From positions 1-37,614 of the forward strand of contig CBDURF010000007.1 of assembly GCA_965369705.1 (NCBI GenBank): a DNA stretch of 37,614 nt, in the 5' to 3' direction. Of this stretch, positions 8,089-16,153 are shown piece by piece. The number at the start of each line of letters is the position of its first letter. Positions within the stretch are counted from its first letter, which is position 1. Both the position numbers and the translations under genes were made by a program. Source of the DNA: JAGLCY01 sp965369705. Lineage in GTDB: Bacteria > Krumholzibacteriota > Krumholzibacteriia > LZORAL124-64-63. Below the pieces are notes generated by a model. That model had not been told where the DNA came from. It did no database searches and saw nothing but the letters and a program-made list of their open reading frames with translations.

Positions 8089-8664
8089 GTGAGCAGAATG
8101 ACCGTTCTCTACGTATTAATGATGGTCCTGGCCCTGGGGATGCTCGCCTTTCCCGGGTGCGGGAGCGATGGGGATAACAGCGAATCCAGCGTCGACAATA
8201 CCGGCAGCCAGGCACAGGCTGCGGCGCCCGCCCCGGCAAGCAAGGGCAGCCCGGCTCCCGATTTCACCCTCAAGAACATCGACGGCGGTGATCTCCAGCT
8301 TTCCAGCCTGCGCGGCAAGGCCGTGATCATCGACTTCTGGGACACCTGGTGCCCACCCTGCATCAAGGCCCTGCCGCACCTGCAGGAACTGAGCGAGACC
8401 TACAGCGACGACCTGGTCGTCGTGGGCGTGGCCATGGGCCGCGAAGGGGAAGTGAAGGTCCGGACCTTCGTCAAGAAACACGGGCTCACCTTCCCGATAG
8501 TCCTGTTCAACAATGATTCGGAGCTCATCAAGGATTTCGGCGGGATCCAGAGCATTCCCACCACTTTCCTGGTCGACGGTGACGGCGTCATCAGGGAGAA
8601 ATGGGTGGGCGGCTTCGGCAAGGTCGAATATGAAAGGGCCATCAAGGCCGTCATAGGGTCCTGA
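8089..8664 (+). CDS. TlpA-like thioredoxin lipoprotein
   Basis: A 191-residue periplasmic thiol oxidoreductase of the TlpA/ResA family. The N-terminus is a hydrophobic segment ending in AFPGC (C24), a lipobox with an unusual Phe at -3, followed by a Ser/Ala/Pro linker to about residue 52. The thioredoxin domain has the active site WCPPC (C88, C91) after IDFWDT, and the cis-proline loop SIPTTFLV. Such proteins reduce apocytochrome c or other envelope disulfides using electrons from DsbD or CcdA. The start is GTG at 8089; ATG at 8098 is possible. The divergent neighbour is dsbD, so the pair plausibly works as one relay. No cytochrome maturation genes are in view. Confidence 0.88.
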   Translation: MSRMTVLYVLMMVLALGMLAFPGCGSDGDNSESSVDNTGSQAQAAAPAPASKGSPAPDFTLKNIDGGDLQLSSLRGKAVIIDFWDTWCPPCIKALPHLQELSETYSDDLVVVGVAMGREGEVKVRTFVKKHGLTFPIVLFNNDSELIKDFGGIQSIPTTFLVDGDGVIREKWVGGFGKVEYERAIKAVIGS

Positions 8665-8685
8665 CACCCGTTTTCATGTGGTCGT

Positions 8686-8712
8686 GGTGGCCGGACGGCG
8701 CGTCCGGTCACC
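8686..8712 (+). other. Strong hairpin in the tlpA-crcB gap
   Basis: GGTGGCCGGAC (8686-8696) pairs with GTCCGGTCACC (8702-8712) over 11 pairs with one G-U, around the 5-base loop GGCGC. It ends ten bases before the ribosome-binding site of crcB and is not followed by a T-run, so it does not look like an intrinsic terminator. It may protect or separate the crcB part of a shared transcript, or influence translation. It does not match the fluoride riboswitch pattern. Confidence 0.55.
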
Positions 8713-8734
8713 GACATATTTCGGAGGGAATGTT

Positions 8735-9121
8735 TTGCAATCGCTTGTTCTGGTGGGAATCGCGGGCGCCGCGGGGGCGGTGTCCCGCTATGCGGTCGGT
8801 CTTCTGGCCGAGCGGTCTCTCGGCGGTCACTTCGCCTTCGGGACGCTCCTGGTCAACGTTCTGGGCTGTCTGGCCCTTGGTTTCCTGCTGGAACTGGATC
8901 GGGGCACGACCCTGGTCACCCATCCGGTGCGGATGCTGCTCGCCGTAGGATTCCTGGGCGCCTTCACCACCTTTTCCACCTTCGGCTACGAGACGCTGCG
9001 CTACCTGCAGGAGGGAACCTCACACCTGGCCCTGCTCAACGTCTCGGCCAATGTCGTACTCGGTCTCGGAGCCGTCTGGTTGGGATTCATGTCCGCACGT
9101 ATGGCAGTGCCTACCGGTTGA
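8735..9121 (+). CDS. crcB: Fluoride ion exporter CrcB/Fluc
   Basis: A small four-helix membrane protein that exports fluoride as a dual-topology dimer. Family landmarks are the early AGAAGAVSRY, the GTLLVNVLGCLALGF helix with its conserved Asn and Gly, and GFLGAFTTFSTFGYE, which holds the TFSTF phenylalanine box and the break in helix 3 that binds the central sodium ion. I chose the TTG at 8735 because GGAGG at 8723-8727 sits seven bases ahead and this gives 128 residues, the usual family size; the frame is open further upstream. It follows the TlpA-like gene by 70 bases and may be cotranscribed with it. No fluoride riboswitch is visible upstream. Confidence 0.92.
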   Translation: MQSLVLVGIAGAAGAVSRYAVGLLAERSLGGHFAFGTLLVNVLGCLALGFLLELDRGTTLVTHPVRMLLAVGFLGAFTTFSTFGYETLRYLQEGTSHLALLNVSANVVLGLGAVWLGFMSARMAVPTG

Positions 9122-9442
9122 TTTCCTGGATTTCCTGTGGAATGAAGTTGATGGAGGGCATGAAAAACCCCTGGCTGTGGCGGGAACCGTCAACCAGGGG
9201 TCAGAAGGCGTGGGTCATTTTCTCAACCACCAAAAGAGATCGATCAAAGACAAGCCAACCAGAAAATATGTTTCGGGCGCCATGCCGATCCCCCCTTTCC
9301 GGTCCTGGGGTGAAACGATGCGGACTTTTTGGGAATCGGCCGGAAGCCTGGAGGACTTGAGGGAATAATCACTCCTCCGAAACTCCTGATCATCGGCCGG
9401 CTCCAATCAGGCTTGAGCAAGAAGGGGGCCGGGGCTCGAAAA
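9122..9442. other. Gene-free gap between convergent genes
   Basis: This 321-base stretch separates crcB (plus) from the SpoIIE-type regulator (minus). I find no credible gene: the short open frames have poor starts and no recognisable protein features. Apart from the hairpin at 9163-9200 I see no structure, repeat or RNA motif in it. It may be a decayed remnant or simply a long 3' region. Confidence 0.6.
9163..9200 (-). terminator. Possible intrinsic terminator for the minus-strand regulator gene
   Basis: CCCCTGG (9168-9174) and CCAGGGG (9194-9200) form a 7-bp stem, extended by an A-T pair, with a 19-base loop. Read on the minus strand the stem is followed by TTTTT (9167-9163). It lies about 240 bases beyond the regulator stop at 9443. 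On the plus strand there is no T-run, so it would only protect crcB as a hairpin. Confidence 0.4.
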
Positions 9443-11998
9443 TTAGCTCAAGTTCTTTATTTCCAGTATGATTGCGGTTTTGTCATCTGATTTCTCTTCA
9501 CCGCCGAATGCATTGACGGCGGAAAAAATCTTTTCAATCAGGCGGAGTGGTGAAGATTCGATGTTTGCCGCCACCAGTTCCAGCAGGCGTTCCGAATCGA
9601 AGAAATCACCGAGGGGATTCTGTTCCTCGGTCAGGCCGTCGGTGAACAGGAACAGCCGGTCGCCCGGTTCCAGCGCCAGGGCTCCCTCCCGGTAGAGGCG
9701 TTCGGTTTCCACACCGAGCACGGGTCCGCCTTTCTTCAGTTTTTGAAGAAAGAAAGCCCGGGGCCGGAACAGGACCGGGGGATCCATGCCGGCATTACAA
9801 TAGTGGACGATCCCGGTGGCGGGGTTCCAGATCCCGAAGAACAGGCAGATGAAATTGCCCCCGGATACCAGGGAGGCCACGACGGGGTTGAGTCGGTCCA
9901 TGACGGCCCTGGGGCCGGTCCCGGCCTTGGCCTCCCGGCGGAAAGCCACCACCAGCGAGGTCATCATCAGGGCGGCGGGAATGCCCTTGCCGGACACGTC
10001 GGCGATGGCGAACCCCAGGGTTCCGTCCTCGAACTGGAAATAGTCGAAATAATCGCCCCCCACCATCCGGCAGGGTTCGTTGCGGCCGCAGATACTGAAC
10101 AGGTCGGTGTCCAGGGGACCGGGGGGCAGCAGCCGGGCCTGGATGTCCCGGGCCACCTCGAGTTCGGTCTCCAGGCGCTTGCGGTGGAGGCTTTCCTGAT
10201 AGAGTTGCCGGCTCTCGATGAGGGAGGCGGCCTGGACCGCAAGGGCCCGGAGATTGGCGAGGTCCTCCTGGCTGTAGAGGGCGCCGCTGCTCTTGGGGCC
10301 GAAGGCCAGGAATCCGAGCAGGCGGTTGCCGGCGATCATGGGTACGAGCAACGAGGCTTTGATGCGGGTCAGGACCTTGAGCGATTCCGCGTCCGTGTCG
10401 CCGGCGAAGAGATGGTCCTCCAGTTCCTCGGTGAACACCGGTCGGCGGATCCGGTTCAACAGGATGGCCAGCCCGCTGTCCTGGTCCAGGTGCGGATAGC
10501 TTTCCTTGGGAACCGACGGGGTGGGGTCAGGGCTTCCGGGGCCGGTCCAAACGGGCGCCGGGTGTTCCGCAAGGCGCGGTCGGTAGGGGCCCTTTTCGTC
10601 GGCAGGCGACAGGAACAGTGCGATGCAGGCCGGTCGGAACAGGTCGTCGAGGTTGGCCAGAAGGGTCTGGATGACCTCCTCGGGGTCGATCAACCCGGTC
10701 AGACGGTCCGCCAGGCGGGTCATGGCGCGCCGGTTGGCGCGGCGGGCTGGATAGAAGGCGTTGTCGATCATGCCCTGGATCCAACGTCGCAGCGGCAGGA
10801 TGGCCAAGCTGCTGCCTGCCATCACCACCAGCAGTACCCGGTAAGTCTCGACCTTGAATACCTGAGCCAGGAATTCACCCAGCCCCAGCACGATCACGAA
10901 GTAGGTCAGCAGGACCAGCAGGGTGAGCAGACCGTAGATCAGACTGGCACGGACGACGAAGGCCGTATCCAGGGCTCCGTAGCGCAGGATGGCCAGCCCG
11001 AAACTGGCCGGAACCAGCAGGAGGGAGAATGCCAGATACTGCCAGTGGGGAAGTGAGGATCCGGGCGCCAGGTTTTCCAGGAGAAGGCCTGCGAAAAACG
11101 GGGCCAACCCACAGACGAGTCCCAGCAGGATGACCTTGAGTTTCGTCCGCTGGATGGGACGGTCACGACGCATGACCCGGCGGGCGAAGATGACCAACCC
11201 GGCCAGGAAATAGCCAAGGAGATAGGCCAGGGAAACGATCTCCAGGATATTTTCGAGGAGACCGCCAGGCGGGGGATTCAGGAAGAACAGCCAGGAAATA
11301 AATCCGAAGAGCACCCAACCCGGCACCAGCAGGAGGCGAAGCTGCATCCTCTCGCGGGCCAGTTTGCTGCGGGGGCTGGGAAACTGGATGAAGAACCGCA
11401 GGAAATACGCGGGTAACAGCAGTTGGAACAGGTAACGGAGCAACTCCTTGGCTTCCATGTAATCCACGCTGGAGTGATCGGGGATGTCCAGCAGGAAGAA
11501 AGCGAAGATGAAACACAGGGAGAAAAAGTTCCGCGCCACCGGATCGCGCCGCCGTAGAAGGACCCAGAACCCGATCATCAGGAAGCCGAGGCCGGATACC
11601 CAGATTCCGTAGCTGCGGATCATCCCGGCCTGGCGCGGGGCCGTGGGGGCGATGATCAGCAGGCGCGTGGTGTGTCCCCGGCTGATTTCGATGGGCAGTG
11701 GGGTCAGGTCGTACCGGCCGGCCAGGGCGGCGTAGTAGTAGGGCATTTTGATGGTCGTCCGCCCGTCCACGGCAACGATCATGTCGCCCTTGCGCAGCCC
11801 TGCCTGCTCCGCCGGTCCACCGGAAACGACCTCGACGACTTCCAGGCGACGGACGGAGAATCCGAAATCGGGTTTTTGGGCGATGTTGATGGTGACAGGA
11901 AGCGTAAGGGTCATCAGCAGCGGGGCGAGCAGATACAGGCCCAGCAGGCGGGTGACCCGCTCGAAGGTCGTTTCGCGATAAACGGCCAGGTACCGCAT
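9443..11998 (-). CDS. Membrane-bound SpoIIE-family protein phosphatase with PDZ and GAF domains
   Basis: From the ATG at 11998 the product is 851 residues. Order: a membrane segment (about 15-38), a PDZ domain (about 45-125, with GGPAEQAGLRKGD and IVAVDGRTT), about eight membrane helices (145-400), a GAF-like sensory domain (about 450-620), and a PP2C/SpoIIE phosphatase domain (about 645-850). The phosphatase has its metal-binding aspartates in GGDYFDYF, IADVSGKG, LFTDGLTEEQN and SDDKTAII. Such enzymes dephosphorylate anti-sigma-factor antagonists in partner-switching pathways; the PDZ part may sense an exported or misfolded peptide, which is inference. No STAS or HPK partner is in view. A TTG at 12025 in the same frame is the alternative start; neither has a strong ribosome-binding site. 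The gene is divergent from valS. Confidence 0.88.
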   Translation of the reverse strand: MRYLAVYRETTFERVTRLLGLYLLAPLLMTLTLPVTINIAQKPDFGFSVRRLEVVEVVSGGPAEQAGLRKGDMIVAVDGRTTIKMPYYYAALAGRYDLTPLPIEISRGHTTRLLIIAPTAPRQAGMIRSYGIWVSGLGFLMIGFWVLLRRRDPVARNFFSLCFIFAFFLLDIPDHSSVDYMEAKELLRYLFQLLLPAYFLRFFIQFPSPRSKLARERMQLRLLLVPGWVLFGFISWLFFLNPPPGGLLENILEIVSLAYLLGYFLAGLVIFARRVMRRDRPIQRTKLKVILLGLVCGLAPFFAGLLLENLAPGSSLPHWQYLAFSLLLVPASFGLAILRYGALDTAFVVRASLIYGLLTLLVLLTYFVIVLGLGEFLAQVFKVETYRVLLVVMAGSSLAILPLRRWIQGMIDNAFYPARRANRRAMTRLADRLTGLIDPEEVIQTLLANLDDLFRPACIALFLSPADEKGPYRPRLAEHPAPVWTGPGSPDPTPSVPKESYPHLDQDSGLAILLNRIRRPVFTEELEDHLFAGDTDAESLKVLTRIKASLLVPMIAGNRLLGFLAFGPKSSGALYSQEDLANLRALAVQAASLIESRQLYQESLHRKRLETELEVARDIQARLLPPGPLDTDLFSICGRNEPCRMVGGDYFDYFQFEDGTLGFAIADVSGKGIPAALMMTSLVVAFRREAKAGTGPRAVMDRLNPVVASLVSGGNFICLFFGIWNPATGIVHYCNAGMDPPVLFRPRAFFLQKLKKGGPVLGVETERLYREGALALEPGDRLFLFTDGLTEEQNPLGDFFDSERLLELVAANIESSPLRLIEKIFSAVNAFGGEEKSDDKTAIILEIKNLS

Positions 11999-12049
11999 GC
12001 AGGGGCCCCAAGGTTGCAGGATCAACGGTTGCGTGGGGATATTACCACA

Positions 12050-12078
12050 TTGCTCCGGCCCGGAACAGATGTTAGATT
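12050..12078 (+). promoter_or_regulatory. Sigma70-type promoter for valS and the downstream cluster
   Basis: TTGCTC (12050-12055) and TAGATT (12073-12078) are spaced 17 bases apart, giving a start near 12085 and a leader of about 48 bases to the chosen valS start at 12133. It sits in the short divergent gap shared with the SpoIIE-type gene. By-eye prediction. Confidence 0.5.
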
Positions 12079-12132
12079 CCGCCTTCCCAGGTGTTTCACC
12101 GGACTGGTTCGAGTTCTTCGACGGGAGAAATC

Positions 12133-14901
12133 TTGGAAGAAATCAGGAATATGCCGCAATACACCCCCGGCGGCATCGAGGAGAAGTGGTACGCGACCTG
12201 GGAAGAGGCCGGTCTCTTCGCCCCCGACACCTCCAGGACGGATGATCCCTTCGTGATCATACTGCCGCCGCCGAATGTGACGGGGATCCTGCACATGGGG
12301 CACTGCCTGGGCAACAGCATTCAGGACTCCTTGATCCGGTGGGCTCGGATGCGGGGCCGTCCTGCCTTGTGGATTCCCGGAACGGATCACGCCAGCATCG
12401 CCACCGAACAGGTGATCACCCGGCAGATGGCCGACGAGGGCATCGACAAGCGGGAAGTGGGCCGGGAGGCGTTTCTGGAAAGGGCCTGGGCCTGGAAGGA
12501 ACGCACCCACGGCCGGATCACCCAGCAGATCCGGCGCCTGGGTTGTTCGCTGGACTGGAGCCGCGAAGCCTTTACCATGGACGAGAAGCGGAACCGGGCA
12601 GTGACCGAGGCCTTCGTCCGCCTCAAGGAAAAAGGCCTGATCTATCGTGATGTCTATCTGGTCAACTGGTGCCCGCACGACCTGACGGCCATCAGCGACG
12701 ACGAGGTCGAATACAGGGAGATCGAGGGCAGCCTCTGGCACCTGAAGTATCCCCTGACCGACGGTACCGGTCACGTGACCGTGGCCACCACGCGGCCGGA
12801 GACGATGTTCGGCGACACCGCCGTGGCGGTCCATCCCAACGATCCCGAACGCAAGCACCTGATCGGGACGACCGTCAAACTGCCCCTGACCGACCGGGAG
12901 ATTCCCATTATCGGCGACCATCACGCCGACCCTGAAAAGGGCACCGGATTCGTGAAGATCACTCCGGCCCACGATCCCAACGACTTCGAGGTGGGACGCC
13001 GTCACGATCTGGCCCAGGTCATCTGCATGACACCGGCGGGAATCATGAACGAACACGCCGGGTCCTTCGCGGGCATGGACCGGAGCGAATGCCGCAAGGC
13101 CGTGGTCGAGGCGCTGGACACCGAAGGCCTGCTGGAGAAGGTTGAAAAGCATGTGCACCAGGTGGGGCATCACGACCGGTGCGGGCACATCATAGAACCC
13201 TACCTCTCCCGGCAGTGGTTCCTGAAAATGGACCAACTGGCGGGGCCCGCGGTCAAGGCCGTGGCCGAGGGGGATATAAAGCTCTTCCCGGAACGTTGGG
13301 TGGGAGTGTACGGGAACTGGATGAACAACATCCGGGATTGGTGCATCAGCCGGCAGCTCTGGTGGGGACACCGGATTCCCGTATGGTATTGCGGGGAATG
13401 CGACGAGGAGATCGCCGCGCGGACCGAACCGGACAGGTGCCCGGCTTGTGGCGGCGGCCGGCTGGCCCAGGAGGAGGACGTCCTGGATACCTGGTTCAGC
13501 AGCTGGCTGTGGACTTTTTCCCCGCTTGGCTGGCCCGACGAGACCGCGGATCAGGAAAAATTCCATCCGACCTCGGTCCTGGTCACGGCGCCGGACATCA
13601 TCTTTTTCTGGGTGGCCCGGATGATCATGGCCGGCTATGAATTCAAGGGCGAGAAACCCTTCGGTGAAGTCCTCTTCCACGGAATCGTGCGTGACGAAGA
13701 GGGACGCAAGATGAGCAAGTCCCTGGGCAACAGCCCCGATCCCATTCACCTGATCGACGAGTACGGGGCCGACGCTCTGCGCTGCAGTCTCGTTATGCTC
13801 ACTCCGACCGGTCAGGACATTTTCTTCACCGAAACGACCCTCGAAGTGGGCAGGAATTTCTGCAACAAGATCTTCCAGGCCACCAAATTGGTTCTCGGCG
13901 CCTGGGACGAGGCAGGTCTGGCGAGTCCGGCCGCCGGCGACAGGGCGCCCCGGACCCTGGATATTGGCGATCTGGGTACGGCGGGCGACTGGGCGGAACG
14001 TCCCGCCGGCCTCTTGGCTGAATTGTGGCACGGGGTGTTCGGCGGGGAGCCACCCGTGGATCTCGACGACGCGGATCTGAAGCTGGAAGACCGTTGGGTT
14101 CTCGGCCGCCTCCTGGAGACGGTGGCCGGTTGCGACGCCAACATGGAAAAGCGGCGCCTCAACGCCGCCGCCTACGGCGTGTTCAATTTCTTCCGGCACG
14201 AATACTGCGATTGGTACCTCGAATCCATCAAACCTCGCCTGCGGAACGAAAAGGACCGCGGTCCCGCCCTCGCGGTGGCTGTCCTCGGCCTGGCCGTCAG
14301 CTACAAGCTCCTGCACCCGGTGATGCCCTTCATCACCGAGGAACTGTGGAGCTGGCTGCCGCCTGCGCAGGGTTTCCTGATGAATTCCTCGTTCCCCCGC
14401 TTTACCGGGGAAACACCATTTTCGCGGGAGCGCGGGCAGTTCGCGCAGGTGATGGAAATCGTCGGTGTGATTCGCAATATGCGCAACGAACTGGGTGTCC
14501 AACCGGGCAAAAGGGGGCGGGCCCTCTTGAGGACGCCCACTTCCGAGGAGGCCGCGGAACTGGATGCCGGGAAATCCCTCATCGCCCTGCTGGCCAAGAT
14601 GGAGACGGTGGAGATCGTGACCGGTGGCGAGGATCCTTCGCCCGCCGGAGTCGGGATCGCGGGATCGGTCGAGGTGTTCCTGCCGATGGAAGGTTTGGTG
14701 GACCTTGAGAAGGAACACGCACGCCTGACCAAGGAACTGGCCGGGATCGAGGGTTGGATGAAGGGATGCCGCGCCAAGCTGGGCAACGAGAAGTTCACCG
14801 CCAACGCTCCCGATCATGTGGTCCAGAAGCAGAGGGACCTGCTGGCGGAAAACGAGATAAAAGCCGGCAAGCTCAAAGAGTTGCTGGATGCCCTTGGCTG
14901 A
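12133..14901 (+). CDS. valS: Valyl-tRNA synthetase
   Basis: This class I synthetase charges tRNA-Val. From the TTG at 12133 (GGGAG five bases upstream) it has 922 residues. Landmarks: PPPNVTGILHMGH with the HIGH-type motif HMGH (54-57), the editing domain beginning near VATTRPETMFGDTA, a CxxC pair-rich zinc-like insert (YCGECDEE, RCPACGGG), KMSKS at 526-530, and a C-terminal coiled-coil arm rich in Lys and Glu. An insertion of roughly 45 residues rich in Gly, Ala and Pro lies between the KMSKS region and the anticodon-binding helices (around LASPAAGDRAPRTLD). The frame is open back to a GTG at 12091, and an ATG at 12151 is also possible. It is first in a run of plus-strand genes to coaX. Confidence 0.96.
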   Translation: MEEIRNMPQYTPGGIEEKWYATWEEAGLFAPDTSRTDDPFVIILPPPNVTGILHMGHCLGNSIQDSLIRWARMRGRPALWIPGTDHASIATEQVITRQMADEGIDKREVGREAFLERAWAWKERTHGRITQQIRRLGCSLDWSREAFTMDEKRNRAVTEAFVRLKEKGLIYRDVYLVNWCPHDLTAISDDEVEYREIEGSLWHLKYPLTDGTGHVTVATTRPETMFGDTAVAVHPNDPERKHLIGTTVKLPLTDREIPIIGDHHADPEKGTGFVKITPAHDPNDFEVGRRHDLAQVICMTPAGIMNEHAGSFAGMDRSECRKAVVEALDTEGLLEKVEKHVHQVGHHDRCGHIIEPYLSRQWFLKMDQLAGPAVKAVAEGDIKLFPERWVGVYGNWMNNIRDWCISRQLWWGHRIPVWYCGECDEEIAARTEPDRCPACGGGRLAQEEDVLDTWFSSWLWTFSPLGWPDETADQEKFHPTSVLVTAPDIIFFWVARMIMAGYEFKGEKPFGEVLFHGIVRDEEGRKMSKSLGNSPDPIHLIDEYGADALRCSLVMLTPTGQDIFFTETTLEVGRNFCNKIFQATKLVLGAWDEAGLASPAAGDRAPRTLDIGDLGTAGDWAERPAGLLAELWHGVFGGEPPVDLDDADLKLEDRWVLGRLLETVAGCDANMEKRRLNAAAYGVFNFFRHEYCDWYLESIKPRLRNEKDRGPALAVAVLGLAVSYKLLHPVMPFITEELWSWLPPAQGFLMNSSFPRFTGETPFSRERGQFAQVMEIVGVIRNMRNELGVQPGKRGRALLRTPTSEEAAELDAGKSLIALLAKMETVEIVTGGEDPSPAGVGIAGSVEVFLPMEGLVDLEKEHARLTKELAGIEGWMKGCRAKLGNEKFTANAPDHVVQKQRDLLAENEIKAGKLKELLDALG

Positions 14902-14981
14902 ACCCCGCCGGCGGCGGCCCGGGGATGGATCCGGAAGGTCCCGGTGGTCTCGATGGAGCCACCGGTCACAAGGAGACTCCG

Positions 14982-16145
14982 ATGAGCGACAATCCTCTGC
15001 TTAAGACCCCTGGGGAAATGATCAACGAGGCCCGTGAGGCCCAGGATCTGACGATCGCCCAGCTTTCCGAACGGACGAAGATTCCCCCGCCGGTCCTGGT
15101 GGCCCTGGAACTCGATGAATACCACAAGATTTCCGGCCCGCTCTACAGCAAGAGCTTCCTGCGTACCTGCGCGCTGGACCTCGGCCTGGATCCCCAGACC
15201 GTGCTGAGCCTCTACAACAAGATTTCCGGGGAAAGAGCGTCCGGTCCCGTCGGCTCGGAAATGCTCTGGAATGAAGAGGAAGTGGAGGTCAGCAGGGTGG
15301 GTGTGCCCTGGCTGCGGATCATCATGGGGGTCGGGGTCGTGGCGGTCCTTATCGGGCTGGGGCTGTTCGCCCTGCGCGGCTGTGGGAACGCGGGAAACGA
15401 GCAGGGCGATGAGTTCACCACCGCGGTGAGTCGGCCGGATCCCGAGGAAACGGTCCCCGCCAGGGAAGATTCATTCCGCGACAGGGATGAAGGATGGGAC
15501 ACCGCGTCCCACCTTTCCGATACCCTGGCCCTGGGCTGGATCCTGAATCCGGAAATTCCCGCGACGGAAAAGGAAATTCCGACGCCTCCCGAATCCGGGA
15601 TGGTTCCCGCGGAGCCGGTCCAGGATGTGACCAAGATCGAGCCTGGCGCGAGTTCGACCGAAGATTCAACGGTGGAAATCGTGGAAGAGAAACCACCCGT
15701 GACAGCCCCCACGCAAGAAGAGACGCCAACGATGACCGCCGCCACGCCGGAAAAGGTTGAATCGGTGGATCCGCAGGAGGGCCCCCCAGCCGTGGCGCGG
15801 GTGGATTCGGCGTGGCCGCTGGTCCTGCGGCTCGTTTGCGATGCTCCGCAAAAGATCCAGGTCAAGCGTGACGGCGACCGGAATTTCAGCGAGGTGCGGT
15901 GGCCCGCGGAAATGGAATCCGCTCCCGCGGTTCCCGCCGCCGGGTTCGAGGCGGGACGGGCCTACCGGCAGGGTGATCGCCTGGTGGTCTTCTGGGGGGC
16001 GGAGGATCATTTCAGCCTGAAACTCGCCCGGGTGCGCGGAGTGGAGATTTCGATCAATGGCCGGGTCCGGGACGTCGGAAGTTTGCGGCCGGGGCAGGAA
16101 CTCATTCTGGATGTCCATTCCGCCGGCTCCACGCCGCGCAGGTAG
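14982..16145 (+). CDS. RodZ-like helix-turn-helix membrane protein
   Basis: The 387-residue product starts at ATG 14982, with AGGAG six bases upstream; the frame is open earlier but overlaps valS. The N-terminal 75 residues are a cytoplasmic helix-turn-helix of the RodZ type (GEMINEAREAQDLTIAQLSE, then YSKSFLRTCALDLGLD). One membrane segment lies at about 107-128, followed by a long Pro/Glu/Thr-rich linker, and a C-terminal beta domain (about 280-387, DUF4115-like, ending SLRPGQELILDVHSAG). RodZ links MreB filaments to the elongation machinery in rod-shaped cells. No mreB is in view, so the cell-shape role is inferred from architecture. It lies 80 bases after valS and 8 before uvrB. Confidence 0.82.
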   Translation: MSDNPLLKTPGEMINEAREAQDLTIAQLSERTKIPPPVLVALELDEYHKISGPLYSKSFLRTCALDLGLDPQTVLSLYNKISGERASGPVGSEMLWNEEEVEVSRVGVPWLRIIMGVGVVAVLIGLGLFALRGCGNAGNEQGDEFTTAVSRPDPEETVPAREDSFRDRDEGWDTASHLSDTLALGWILNPEIPATEKEIPTPPESGMVPAEPVQDVTKIEPGASSTEDSTVEIVEEKPPVTAPTQEETPTMTAATPEKVESVDPQEGPPAVARVDSAWPLVLRLVCDAPQKIQVKRDGDRNFSEVRWPAEMESAPAVPAAGFEAGRAYRQGDRLVVFWGAEDHFSLKLARVRGVEISINGRVRDVGSLRPGQELILDVHSAGSTPRR

Positions 16146-16153
16146 GGTCCACC

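Noticed and set aside
8665..8734. Possible fluoride riboswitch before crcB
   Set aside because: The conserved sequence blocks of the fluoride riboswitch are not present; only a simple hairpin is.
9215..9406. Minus-strand small open frame of 63 codons in the crcB-regulator gap
   Set aside because: No ribosome-binding site, no conserved motif, and composition like the surrounding non-coding sequence.
12022..14817. Very long minus-strand open frame (over 900 codons) opposite valS
   Set aside because: It is a shadow of the GC-rich valS codons: no family motifs, Gly/His/Gln/Pro-rich composition, and valS itself is beyond doubt.
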